Below, piece after piece: positions 8,886 to 16,471 of a DNA stretch of 64,000 bases; positions within the stretch are counted from its first letter, which is position 1; every line of letters begins with the position of its first letter. The DNA is from Fusibacter_A sp965140735 (GTDB lineage: Bacteria > Bacillota > Clostridia > Peptostreptococcales > Acidaminobacteraceae). The notes under the pieces were generated by a model that was not told the DNA's origin, made no database searches, and saw nothing but the letters and a program-made list of their open reading frames with translations. Location of the stretch: assembly GCA_965140735.1 (NCBI GenBank), contig OZ223306.1:1798001-1862000 (forward strand), written 5' to 3'. The position numbers were made by a program, and so were the translations under genes.

Positions 8886-8901
8886 GATGGTCTTGACTTT
8901 T

Positions 8902-9336
8902 CTATGCCCGAAATTTTGCTAATATTGATTCTTTAAAATTTTCTTCAGTCAATATTATTTCTCTGTTCATAACAGAAGCCATTTTATCAATAAAATCAAA
9001 CAACATTTTTCTATCATCTTCTGATTGAAACTGTTTAGGATCAATGTCAAACTCAATTTCTTCTTCGTCAAAGAAAAAACAGTTAATTATAATATCCCCT
9101 ATGATAACCTTTAAAAGGACGCTTGATTTTTTTCTAAATTCAAATATCTTCTGAATGCTCAAATTACTTATTTTTGATAAGTGATTGTCAATATACAACT
9201 CTAAAGTAATAGCTTCATCTCTTAAAAAATCTAAGAATTTGTCCCATATGATCTTATCGGTTTTTAAAATATAGAAGTCTCTTAAACTTCCATCCATCTC
9301 AAATATATTCTCAATAGACGTTTCTAGTTCAATCAA
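8902..9336 (-). CDS. Unknown small cytosolic protein, cassette gene
   Basis: A 144-residue acidic protein, not recognised. It has no signal peptide or membrane segment. The middle carries strongly hydrophobic strands (LLKVIIGDIIINCFFF) followed by a run of acidic residues (DEEEIEFDID). The start is a TTG with AGGAGGAG directly upstream, a strong ribosome site. It is the single gene of its cassette. Its compact acidic character would fit an immunity or antitoxin-like protein, but there is no specific evidence. Confidence 0.7.
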   Translation of the reverse strand: MIELETSIENIFEMDGSLRDFYILKTDKIIWDKFLDFLRDEAITLELYIDNHLSKISNLSIQKIFEFRKKSSVLLKVIIGDIIINCFFFDEEEIEFDIDPKQFQSEDDRKMLFDFIDKMASVMNREIILTEENFKESILAKFRA

Positions 9337-9362
9337 AGCTCTCCTCCTATGTCAAGACTTTC

Positions 9363-9477
9363 ATATAACGTTCCCGCGATTACCGAAGTCGCTCCTTTTC
9401 CCTTAGGAAAAGTGGCTCTGTCCTTGCCCCGCAAGGGCTGTGACATCAGAGTGATTTTGGTAATAGTCGTGTTATAT
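9363..9477 (-). repeat. attC site (115 bp)
   Basis: Site of cassette 9369-10029. Cores ATATAAC and GTTATAT, fully complementary. Arms CGATTACC/GGTAATAG. It is the shortest site of the array. Confidence 0.85.
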
Positions 9478-9502
9478 GATGATGCATTTTCATTTTACAA
9501 AA

Positions 9503-9997
9503 TTAGTATAAACTATCCATAATTTTATTGAATTGCTCTATTACATCTAACATCTTATTAGAAATAACGAGTATTCCACAATTTACAAATAGGGCAACCA
9601 TATAGTATATCATTACGGAATATATAAATTTAATAGTTTTTAATTCCGATGAGGTTAGGAAATCATTATTAAGCCAATAATTTTGCTCTTCTGTTTTCAA
9701 AAAAACAATTATTGTGATAAAAAGCGATGCAACATGTGGTAGAAATATTCTTAAATATACTGTATTTTCAATATTCAAATTATTTATATGAGCAACAATG
9801 AATATATCATATAGAGATAATAAAAATCCTACAATTGGTAAATTGCTTACTATTCCGTTAAAAAACTGTCCCATTGGAGTTAATGGTATCGTTATTGATA
9901 TCACAATAGAAAATATCAATAACGCAATCCATATTTTCCTTGTCAGATATATACTTTTAGCTAAATTTCCAAGTATATTCGACTTATTATCATCCAT
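9503..9997 (-). CDS. Unknown membrane protein with four predicted transmembrane helices, cassette gene
   Basis: 164 residues, not recognised. Hydrophobic segments lie at about residues 22-40, 48-70, 83-100 and 125-147, so it is a small integral membrane protein with short charged loops. GAGGTTGAA precedes the ATG. It is the sole gene of its cassette. Small membrane proteins are common cassette cargo and also occur as effectors in abortive-infection systems; nothing here decides between roles. Confidence 0.7.
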   Translation of the reverse strand: MDDNKSNILGNLAKSIYLTRKIWIALLIFSIVISITIPLTPMGQFFNGIVSNLPIVGFLLSLYDIFIVAHINNLNIENTVYLRIFLPHVASLFITIIVFLKTEEQNYWLNNDFLTSSELKTIKFIYSVMIYYMVALFVNCGILVISNKMLDVIEQFNKIMDSLY

Positions 9998-10023
9998 TTC
10001 AACCTCACTTAAAATGCATTTTC

Positions 10024-10210
10024 ATATAACGTTCCCGCAATTACCGATGTTCATCCTTTTCACCCTTAGGGGAAAAGTGGCGTGGAATATGCGTCCACTC
10101 TATATGTAATTCGACACTTATTTGTTATCTCCTTCCAATCCTATCATAAAAAAAATTCATTTGCATCTTCCATGACATCAGATGAATTTCGGGTAATTGG
10201 CGTGTTATGT
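10024..10210 (-). repeat. attC site (187 bp)
   Basis: Site of the GIY-YIG cassette 10030-10887. Cores ACATAAC and GTTATAT. Near-identical to the site at 6773-6959. Confidence 0.85.
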
Positions 10211-10272
10211 GGAGTTGCGAACTTTGTAAGTCCTAGAGTCCGCTTAAACATTATATTAACCCCGCTTTTACA

Positions 10273-10782
10273 TCACTTCGCATTTCTCATTTCTTTTAAT
10301 TTTCTTCTGAAAACACTATTTTTTTCATCTTTGTTGTATGTCAAATTCAACGGCGGTGCCAATTCAATAATTAGATCTTTCTCGTATATACTTGGTTCTT
10401 CAAGAATCATATAATGAAGTGTCAAGTTTTGCTTCATCCAATTCGTCAATTTTTGCTCATCTGACTTTATAAACTTGTACTTAGAACCAATTAATTTTTC
10501 TTTTTCTAATCCTAATATTACTCCAAGACTTTTTCTCAATGTTGAAATTCTTGCTGAACCATTGAAATGATTTTTATAATCTCTTCGTCTCAATCCTTTG
10601 CCCGAAATTCCGACATATATAACTGGCGATTCTCCAATAAATGAGTAATTCAATTGTCTCATATTAACTGGAAGGCAATCTAAATCTTTTGATACGATTA
10701 TATAAATGCCTTTCTCGTCTGGCAAATCTTCCTTTGTATGTTCGTGTGGATTAAAGATATTCATATTATTTATATCAATCAC
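10273..10782 (-). CDS. GIY-YIG nuclease-like protein, cassette gene
   Basis: 169 residues. The GIY motif is KGIYIIVSK (residues about 24-32), the YIG-equivalent is VIYVGISGKGLRRRD with the family arginine, and a C-terminal EKDLIIELAPPLN supplies the metal-binding Glu and the terminal Pro-Leu-Asn block. Members cut DNA in repair, homing and mobile elements; the target here is unknown. The start is a GTG with AAAGGCG seven bases upstream. It is the first gene of the array and so the one nearest any leading-end promoter. Confidence 0.82.
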   Translation of the reverse strand: MIDINNMNIFNPHEHTKEDLPDEKGIYIIVSKDLDCLPVNMRQLNYSFIGESPVIYVGISGKGLRRRDYKNHFNGSARISTLRKSLGVILGLEKEKLIGSKYKFIKSDEQKLTNWMKQNLTLHYMILEEPSIYEKDLIIELAPPLNLTYNKDEKNSVFRRKLKEMRNAK

Positions 10783-10881
10783 TTTATTCGCCTTTCATTT
10801 ATATTCCTTGCAGAGTTTAACTTAGTGCTTAATTTAGTGACATTTTTTTTATAAAATCCTCATGTCTTTTTTCGCAATTGC

Positions 10882-10930
10882 ATATAACTACAGTATTCCC
10901 GAACTCCATCAACCACGCCTCTTATTTGGT
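10882..10930 (-). other. Leading end of the cassette array, attI-like candidate
   Basis: Cassette 10030-10887 begins with TTATATGCAATTGCGA (minus strand), matching its own attC end (ttatgtggagttgcga), so a recombination point lies at 10887/10888. The sequence just outside (TTCGGGAATACTGTAG) only faintly resembles the attC arm GCGGGAACG, and no partner core is visible. This is what an attI or a decayed attC would look like. No integrase gene stands next to it. Confidence 0.3.
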
Positions 10931-10995
10931 GCGATCTCTTCTTCTGTATAAATTCTAACATTTTCAAGACCCAATTTCTTTAAAATGGCATCCAT

Positions 10996-11154
10996 TTAAT
11001 GCTTAGATAACGGCTGAGAATCTGAGTCTTTTTCTTTTGTTACTCTTTTGATTTCGCCTATAATAAGTTTTATTTCTTCTTGTGTTGGAATCCGCTCATT
11101 AAGATCAACACCAAGAATTTTATCAACATCTTCTTTTATTAAAAATTGCTTCAT
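10996..11154 (-). CDS. Small unknown protein at the array's leading end
   Basis: A 52-codon frame starting MKQFLIKEDVDKILGVD, acidic/basic and helical, not recognised. GGAAG precedes the ATG and a TATAAT lies at 11202-11207, so it may be expressed. The stop is followed at once by a 28-codon frame (MDAILKKLGLENVRIYTEEE), so this may be the remains of one longer gene. Its end contains GTTATCTAAGC, which resembles a cassette boundary. It occupies the place where an integrase would be expected, but shows no recombinase motif. Confidence 0.4.
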   Translation of the reverse strand: MKQFLIKEDVDKILGVDLNERIPTQEEIKLIIGEIKRVTKEKDSDSQPLSKH

Positions 11155-11201
11155 AGACGACTTCCATAAGATGAATCTATTTTTAAAATCGTATCTTCTA
11201 C

Positions 11202-11207
11202 ATTATA
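11202..11207 (-). promoter_or_regulatory. Candidate -10 box at the array's leading end
   Basis: A perfect TATAAT (TGATATAATG) on the minus strand, 48 bp before the small ORF at 11154. No good -35 hexamer is seen at 17 bp. If real, it would read into the cassette array and act as its common promoter. Confidence 0.35.
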
Positions 11208-11234
11208 TCATCCTCTTTCCAATTTTCAGAATAC

Positions 11235-11483
11235 TTTTACATATTTCCCATAAAAATTTTAGTATATTAGCTGATATTTTATTTTGTATTTTATTGTATG
11301 TTTATATATAAATCTCCAAAATCACACTTTTGAAATCTTACCTTTTACACATCTATCGCCTCCACACCTCCTATATATTCGAAGGTGCAATACGCAAACT
11401 CAAAGAGTCGAGGACGCTTGCACCGAAAAGTGTATAGGTGGTGTGGTAGCGATCATCCCCCAGCCAAAAGGTAAATTCAAAAA
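11235..11483. other. Intergenic, nothing recognised
   Basis: Between the array and the yajC terminator. Only short out-of-context frames are present. No RNA gene or integrase remnant is seen. Confidence 0.5.
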
Positions 11484-11530
11484 ATAGAAAAGGCCCCTTC
11501 ATCTCCAATTCAGGAAATGAAAAAGCCTTA
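11484..11530 (-). terminator. Rho-independent terminator of the tgt-yajC operon
   Basis: On the minus strand AAGGC..TTTCATTTCC pairs with GGAGATGAAGG..GCCTT and is followed by TTTTCTATTTTTT, just after the yajC stop. Confidence 0.7.
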
Positions 11531-11536
11531 TAGTTT

Positions 11537-11842
11537 CTATTCTTCAGTAGAAGTAGGTTCTTCAATCTCAGCAGTAGGTGCAGAATGTTCTACAGTCGAA
11601 ATTGCCCATTTTTTAAAAGTTAATTTTGTTTTAGCAGCACCTATTTCTAGAACTACATCATCCTCTTTAACATTTAGAATTTTACCAGCGATGCCACCGA
11701 TTGTAACAACATCATCACCTTGTTTTAAACTACTTCTTAATTCTTGCAATTGTTTATTTTTCTTATTTTGTGGTCTTATCATTAAGAAATACATCAAACC
11801 AAAGAAAAACGCAATATAAGCTACCAAACCTAAAGTTCCCAT
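11537..11842 (-). CDS. yajC: Preprotein translocase subunit YajC
   Basis: A 101-residue accessory subunit of the Sec holotranslocon. The family pattern is clear: one N-terminal membrane helix (AYIAFFFGLMYFLMIRPQ, residues 8-25) ending in the hallmark RPQNKK, then a cytosolic beta domain (GDDVVTIGGIAGKI) and an acidic tail. GAAGGAGTGAC precedes the ATG. It lies 75 bp downstream of tgt, an arrangement widespread in bacteria, and the operon ends with the terminator at 11484. Confidence 0.93.
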   Translation of the reverse strand: MGTLGLVAYIAFFFGLMYFLMIRPQNKKNKQLQELRSSLKQGDDVVTIGGIAGKILNVKEDDVVLEIGAAKTKLTFKKWAISTVEHSAPTAEIEEPTSTEE

Positions 11843-11916
11843 TATGTCACTCCTTCAAAACAATTTTTTATCTAATTATTATTATAACAGAATTTTAAAT
11901 ATTTAAAAGAGGAATC

Positions 11917-13047
11917 CTAGTCTTCTTTCTTTTCCTCACCGTAATACTTTGCAAAGAACTCGTTTCTAAAGTCTCCTAAGCGATCTTCCATAATGGCTTC
12001 TCTCACTTGTTTCATGAGGTTGAGCAAGAAATGTAAATTATGCGTGGATAATAAACGAGCAGATAAAATTTCATCTGATTTATAAAGATGTCTAATATAA
12101 GCTCTTGTATAGTTCTTACAAGCATAACAATCACACTCAGGATCAAGTGGTGTGAAATCCCTTGTGTACTTAGCATTTTTGATCACAACTTTACCTTGTG
12201 ACGTCATCGCCGTACCATTACGCGCTATACGCGTAGGTAATACACAGTCAAACATATCGACGCCTCTCATACTGCCTTCAATAAGTGCATCAGGACTTCC
12301 AACCCCCATAAGATATCTCGGTTTATCCTTTGGTAAAAGTGGCGTTGTATAGTCTAATACCTCGTACATGAGTTCTTTTGGTTCACCGACACTTAAGCCC
12401 CCGATTGAATATCCCGGGAAATCAAGTGCTACAAGTTCTCTAGCACTTTGCTCTCTCAAATCTTTATACATACCACCTTGAACGATCCCAAACAGAGCTT
12501 GGTTATCCGTATTGGTATGTGCTGCTTTACAACGAACCGCCCAGCGAGTCGTACGTTCAAGAGAATCTTTTACATATTGCCATTCGGCAGGAAAAGGCGC
12601 ACACTCATCAAAAGCCATGATGATATCAGCACCAAGTGCTGTCTCAATCTCCATAACCTTCTCAGGTGTTAAGAAATGCTTACTACCATCTATATGAGAT
12701 TGAAATTCAACCCCTTCTTCAGTAATTTTTCTAAGATCGCCTAAACTAAATACTTGAAATCCACCACTGTCTGTCAAAATTGGTCTATCCCAGTTCATAA
12801 ACTTGTGAAGACCACCCGCTTCTCTGACAAGATCATGTCCTGGTCTTAGATACAAATGATATGTGTTCGACAAAATAATTTGAGCATTCATATCTTTAAG
12901 TTCTTCTGGTGTCATTGCTTTTACAGTTGCTAAAGTTCCAACTGGCATAAAAATAGGAGTCTCTATAATACCATGAGGTGTGTGCAAACGTCCAAGTCTT
13001 GCACCTGTTTGCTTACATTCTTTTATCAATTCATATCTAATCGCCAT
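11917..13047 (-). CDS. tgt: tRNA-guanine transglycosylase (queuine tRNA-ribosyltransferase)
   Basis: 376 residues, full length. It exchanges guanine 34 of GUN-anticodon tRNAs for preQ1 in queuosine synthesis. The substrate pocket DSGGFQVFSL (residue about 93), GIVQGG, the nucleophile block GVDMFDCVLPTR (Asp near 265) and the zinc site CDCYACKNYTRAYIRH (CxCxxC..H) are all present. GAAGGAT precedes the start. It acts with QueA, whose gene lies upstream but is separated by a 229-bp gap holding a 117-bp repeat. It is followed by yajC in the same direction. Confidence 0.96.
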   Translation of the reverse strand: MAIRYELIKECKQTGARLGRLHTPHGIIETPIFMPVGTLATVKAMTPEELKDMNAQIILSNTYHLYLRPGHDLVREAGGLHKFMNWDRPILTDSGGFQVFSLGDLRKITEEGVEFQSHIDGSKHFLTPEKVMEIETALGADIIMAFDECAPFPAEWQYVKDSLERTTRWAVRCKAAHTNTDNQALFGIVQGGMYKDLREQSARELVALDFPGYSIGGLSVGEPKELMYEVLDYTTPLLPKDKPRYLMGVGSPDALIEGSMRGVDMFDCVLPTRIARNGTAMTSQGKVVIKNAKYTRDFTPLDPECDCYACKNYTRAYIRHLYKSDEILSARLLSTHNLHFLLNLMKQVREAIMEDRLGDFRNEFFAKYYGEEKKED

Positions 13048-13079
13048 TTTTCACGCATCCTTCATTTAATCATATTGGG

Positions 13080-13196
13080 TTAAAGTGCAAAAGTTAAAAG
13101 TTGAGTAACCCTCTATCCTATGACGTCGTTTACAGAAAGTACGCAATACAACGTGTAGTAGGAAGTTTTGTGCAAAACCAACTTTTCACACTCTAA
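13080..13196 (+). repeat. 117-bp imperfect-palindrome repeat, copy 1
   Basis: This copy and the 117 bp at 14518-14634 (opposite orientation) align end to end without gaps. Shared blocks include GTCGTTTAC and AGTACGC. The termini are inverted repeats (TTAAAGTGCAAAAGTT and AACTTTTCACACTCTAA), so it looks like a MITE-type element or structured intergenic repeat. It lies between tgt and queA. Confidence 0.75.
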
Positions 13197-13276
13197 CTCT
13201 ATTTATTTAAACAACCATTTCAAATGACAATCTTTGAATTGTCATCAATTTTTCTTTTATAAAATAAAGCATCTGT

Positions 13277-14299
13277 CTATAGAATCAACATTGCATCGCC
13301 AAAGCTGAAAAAGCGATACTGTTCCTTAACAGCTGTTTCATAAGCTTTTAAAACACGCTCTTTAGTAGAAAGGGCACTGACTAACATAATCAGTGTCGAT
13401 TCAGGTAAATGGAAGTTAGTAATAAGACCATCAATCACCTTGAATTCATACCCTGGATAAATAAAAATTTCAGTCCAGCCACTTGCTTCCACTAACTTAC
13501 CATGTTCATTTGCAATGGTTTCAATCGTCCTCGTTGAAGTGGTACCCACCGAAATCACACGCCCACCTTCTGCTTTAGTCTGATTGATAAGCTCTGCATT
13601 TTCAGCATCTAACATGTAAAATTCTGAATGCATTTTATGATTTAAAACATCATCTACTTTAACTGGTCTAAAAGTGCCTAATCCAACATGCAGCGTCACA
13701 TATGCAATTTTAACACCTTGGTCCTTTAATGCTGCCATGAGCTCCTCAGTAAAGTGAAGCCCTGCTGTTGGTGCTGCTGCTGACCCATCATGCTTTGCAT
13801 AAACGGTATTGTAACGCTTTGGATCATCTAGTTTAGCAGTGATGTAAGGCGGTAAGGGCATATTGCCAAGCTCATCTAAAATAGTCTCAAAAATACCTTC
13901 ATAAGTAAATTCTATAATTCTTGATCCCTCATCGCCTATAGCCACTACTTCACAGGTCAATTGACCTTCACCAAAAGTAAATGTAGCTCCGATTTTAGCT
14001 TTTCTGCCAGGTTTGACAAGAGTCTCCCAGCGTCTTTCACTAATACGTTTTAAAAGTAAAAATTCAACCACTGCACCTGTGTCTTTTGTGCCAAATAGTC
14101 GAGCTGGAATTACTTTCGTGTTATTTAAAACCAAGCAATCTCCCGGTTTTAAATAGTCCTGGATGTCTTTAAATATTTTATGAGTGACATCGCCTGTTTT
14201 ACGATCAAACACCATTAATCTAGATTCTGCTCGATTTTCAAGTGGCACCTGAGCAATTAGTGATTCTGGTAAATCAAAATAAAAATCTTTTGTTTTCAT
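13277..14299 (-). CDS. queA: S-adenosylmethionine:tRNA ribosyltransferase-isomerase
   Basis: 340 residues, full length. It transfers the ribosyl part of SAM to preQ1-tRNA, giving epoxyqueuosine. Family blocks are FYFDLPESLIAQ at the start, RLMVFDR, LVLNNTKVIPARL, SAAAPTAGLHFT, HVGLGTFRPV and GLITNFHLPESTL. GAGG stands 9 bp before the ATG. The gene is flanked on both sides by inverted copies of a 117-bp repeat, which separates it from its usual partner tgt. Confidence 0.96.
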   Translation of the reverse strand: MKTKDFYFDLPESLIAQVPLENRAESRLMVFDRKTGDVTHKIFKDIQDYLKPGDCLVLNNTKVIPARLFGTKDTGAVVEFLLLKRISERRWETLVKPGRKAKIGATFTFGEGQLTCEVVAIGDEGSRIIEFTYEGIFETILDELGNMPLPPYITAKLDDPKRYNTVYAKHDGSAAAPTAGLHFTEELMAALKDQGVKIAYVTLHVGLGTFRPVKVDDVLNHKMHSEFYMLDAENAELINQTKAEGGRVISVGTTSTRTIETIANEHGKLVEASGWTEIFIYPGYEFKVIDGLITNFHLPESTLIMLVSALSTKERVLKAYETAVKEQYRFFSFGDAMLIL

Positions 14300-14517
14300 A
14301 TCTTAGCCTCAATTTATCCTATCTTTTTTATTAATCTATTCTATGATTAGCTCTCTAGTATAACTCTATTTTAACAATAAATACAATTCATACGACATTT
14401 TACTGGCATATTAATTCCAATTTGCTTGACCCGCTTAATGCTTTAATCAAACATAAACGATTGTATCTAAAATTAACTTAAGTTGCAATAGTAAAAATCT
14501 CTAATTTTAAATTATAG
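14300..14517. other. Intergenic upstream of queA, AT-rich
   Basis: Low-complexity AT-rich DNA that should hold the queA promoter. No clear -35/-10 pair can be fixed and there is no ORF. Confidence 0.4.
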
Positions 14518-14634
14518 TTAAAGTGCCAAAATCTAGTTTCGCCTGAACCCGCTTCCCTATGCAGTGTCGCGTACTTCTCGTAAACGACATCATAAAGTAA
14601 AGGGTTGCTCATCTTTTGCCTTTTGACACTCTAA
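14518..14634 (-). repeat. 117-bp imperfect-palindrome repeat, copy 2 (inverted)
   Basis: Reverse-orientation partner of 13080-13196, with the same length and the same termini (TTAGAGTGTCAAAAG / TTTGGCACTTTAA). It sits four bases after the stop of the SpoIID gene, between that gene and queA. Confidence 0.75.
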
Positions 14635-14638
14635 TCAA

Positions 14639-16447
14639 TTATTGAATCGCTCGTACATTAGTGCCCGGATAGTAATGTGTTAAAATCTGATCATAAGTAA
14701 AACCCATCTCCGCCATTTTTTTAGCCCCCCATTGACTCATACCAAGTCCATGACCGTATCCTCTTCCATAAAAAGTCACAGTCCCATTAGCAAAATTTAC
14801 ATTGCTCTCTTTGATGAATTGAGGGCCAGAAGGCAATATTGAAGCTTGACTTTGAACGGGAGCAGTCTGACTCGATTCTGGCACAGTGCTTGTCACAGTC
14901 GTCACGTTTGTAACAATACTACTCACAGCTTTACCGTCATGTGCCGCACTACCTGCCACAGTACTTAAGCCTTGACCGGTTATAGCATAGAGGTCATCCA
15001 GTGTCACTTCTTCAGTGCCATTTGAAGTGGATACCACAATCGTCTGTCTTTGAGTTGTCGTGCCACCTCTTGATGTTGCCACTGAAGATGTTGGCGTCGA
15101 TAAATCCACGTATTGATAATCTGTAAACATGGGATTAAAACTAAAACTCATACTTTTTAAAACCGTATACCCCAGTACACTTCTTGCTTTCTCTTTTAGA
15201 AGCGTTGCTGTACCAGACGTTCCGACAAAATCTAGTTTAGTCACACGACCATGATCCGTTCTTTCCTGTATGCGTATATCCGTTAAAGTGCCAATCTGAT
15301 AACCTGCAGCACTTAACTTTTGCTCTATATCAGAAGTACTCAATTTAAGTGTCCAAGTAGCATTTGGAGAATTCAGCGAATAACCATCAACAACACCTTT
15401 GATATAGGGGAGATCACCTGACCATATTTGACTGATATCATCTGTTTCTCCACCACTATTTGAATGATAATAACAAGCCGCCAGAGTATCTTGATAATAT
15501 AATCCCATTCCTGCAGTCATGTCAACAGCTTGATTACTGGTTGGTTTCTCCACCGAATACCCCCCATAAACTTGGCAATCTGAAGTCGCACAGACATCAA
15601 ATCCAAGAACCGCATGTTTCCCACCCGATGTATACACGAAATTACTTGCTGTAATGGCCTGTGCTTTAAGCGCCTCAAGTGGCCAATCACCACTCATTTC
15701 CTTTGGCAAAACACCGTAGAGATACTCTGGCATGGTTACACGATTGATCACAGTAAAATCACTGCCCGACTGTCTAAGTATTCTTATTGAATTGCGATAT
15801 TTGACCTCTTTAAGCTCAAAAATAGAAGTTTTTAATGCATAAGTACCTTCAGAAGTATCATATGCCATAAGTGGCGTATTTTCTGAATAAATCATAACCC
15901 TATTTTTATTGGGTTCAATAATGGTGAGACTTGCATTTGGAAATAATGCTTGATACCCTGCTAAACTGGCATTTGCAGAGGCTCTGTCAACAAAATTTCC
16001 CACAGCCAACTGCCATCCCTTTTCACAATTAATATAAACTTCTGAACTGACAGCTTTGTAGGTCATGTAGTCATTAATTAGAGCATCATAACTGGGTAAA
16101 ATCTGTCCTATGCCCACATGATAGCCGCCTTTTACAGAACCGGTTTGATAATATTCAGAGTAAGATTCATCTAAAATACCTTGGTCACTATAAAAACCAT
16201 CTTTATAAAAGACTAATGCTGAATAATTCGATAAATCCACTAACTTATTAAAATATTGGTCTTGATAGAAGCCAAAAGAAAACCCATCTGTAGCAGATAC
16301 CCCCACAGGATAAGTGTTATTTGCACCATAAATAAGTCCCACATCGACCATGTTTTTCACAGATGACATGCTCATTCCTACAGGCATATTTAGACACAAA
16401 ACGAATACTATAATTGTAACGATCATACTTTTAGACTTTCTCGTCAT
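14639..16447 (-). CDS. SpoIID/LytB domain protein, secreted
   Basis: About 602 residues with an N-terminal signal/anchor helix (SMIVTIIVFVLCLNMPVGM). The SpoIID/LytB domain is at residues about 230-410: VTMPEYLYGVLPKEM, WPLEALKAQAITASNF, YYHSNSGG and DISQIW. The family end block FYGRGYGHGLGMSQWGA appears near the C-terminus, split from the core by a Ser/Thr-rich insert. SpoIID-type proteins cleave peptidoglycan glycan strands stripped of stem peptides. The long N-terminal region and insert differ from sporulation SpoIID, so a vegetative wall role is possible. ATG 16447 has GGAGGC in front and is preferred over 16462. Confidence 0.85.
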   Translation of the reverse strand: MTRKSKSMIVTIIVFVLCLNMPVGMSMSSVKNMVDVGLIYGANNTYPVGVSATDGFSFGFYQDQYFNKLVDLSNYSALVFYKDGFYSDQGILDESYSEYYQTGSVKGGYHVGIGQILPSYDALINDYMTYKAVSSEVYINCEKGWQLAVGNFVDRASANASLAGYQALFPNASLTIIEPNKNRVMIYSENTPLMAYDTSEGTYALKTSIFELKEVKYRNSIRILRQSGSDFTVINRVTMPEYLYGVLPKEMSGDWPLEALKAQAITASNFVYTSGGKHAVLGFDVCATSDCQVYGGYSVEKPTSNQAVDMTAGMGLYYQDTLAACYYHSNSGGETDDISQIWSGDLPYIKGVVDGYSLNSPNATWTLKLSTSDIEQKLSAAGYQIGTLTDIRIQERTDHGRVTKLDFVGTSGTATLLKEKARSVLGYTVLKSMSFSFNPMFTDYQYVDLSTPTSSVATSRGGTTTQRQTIVVSTSNGTEEVTLDDLYAITGQGLSTVAGSAAHDGKAVSSIVTNVTTVTSTVPESSQTAPVQSQASILPSGPQFIKESNVNFANGTVTFYGRGYGHGLGMSQWGAKKMAEMGFTYDQILTHYYPGTNVRAIQ

Positions 16448-16471
16448 TATTGCCTCCATCACGATTTCTTA

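Larger units (their letters stand above)
454..10887 (-). mobile_element. Integron-type gene cassette array (CALIN-like), ten cassettes
   Basis: Ten units, each one minus-strand gene plus a downstream attC, lie head to tail. Inferred cassette limits (cut G^TT of each R' core): 454-2214, 2215-3256, 3257-3910, 3911-6189, 6190-6778, 6779-7705, 7706-8772, 8773-9368, 9369-10029, 10030-10887. The first bases of each cassette match its own attC end (for example ttagaagaa at both ends of 7706-8772), the signature of circular cassettes inserted one by one. The leading end is at high coordinates. No tyrosine-recombinase integrase is seen in the window, so this is a cluster of attC sites lacking integrase, or an array whose integrase is elsewhere. 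Confidence 0.88.

Noticed and set aside
2209..10210. Regularly spaced similar sequences taken as a CRISPR array or simple intergenic repeats
   Set aside because: Repeats are 115-187 bp long, palindromic, separated by full genes, and have integron core sites; no cas genes or short spacers are seen.
10082..10414. Plus-strand ORFs over the attC at 10024-10210
   Set aside because: They arise from attC sequence and the antisense of the GIY-YIG gene, with no independent support.
11048..11487. Possible integrase remnant or small genes on the plus strand beside the array
   Set aside because: Translations show no tyrosine-recombinase motif or any recognisable domain.
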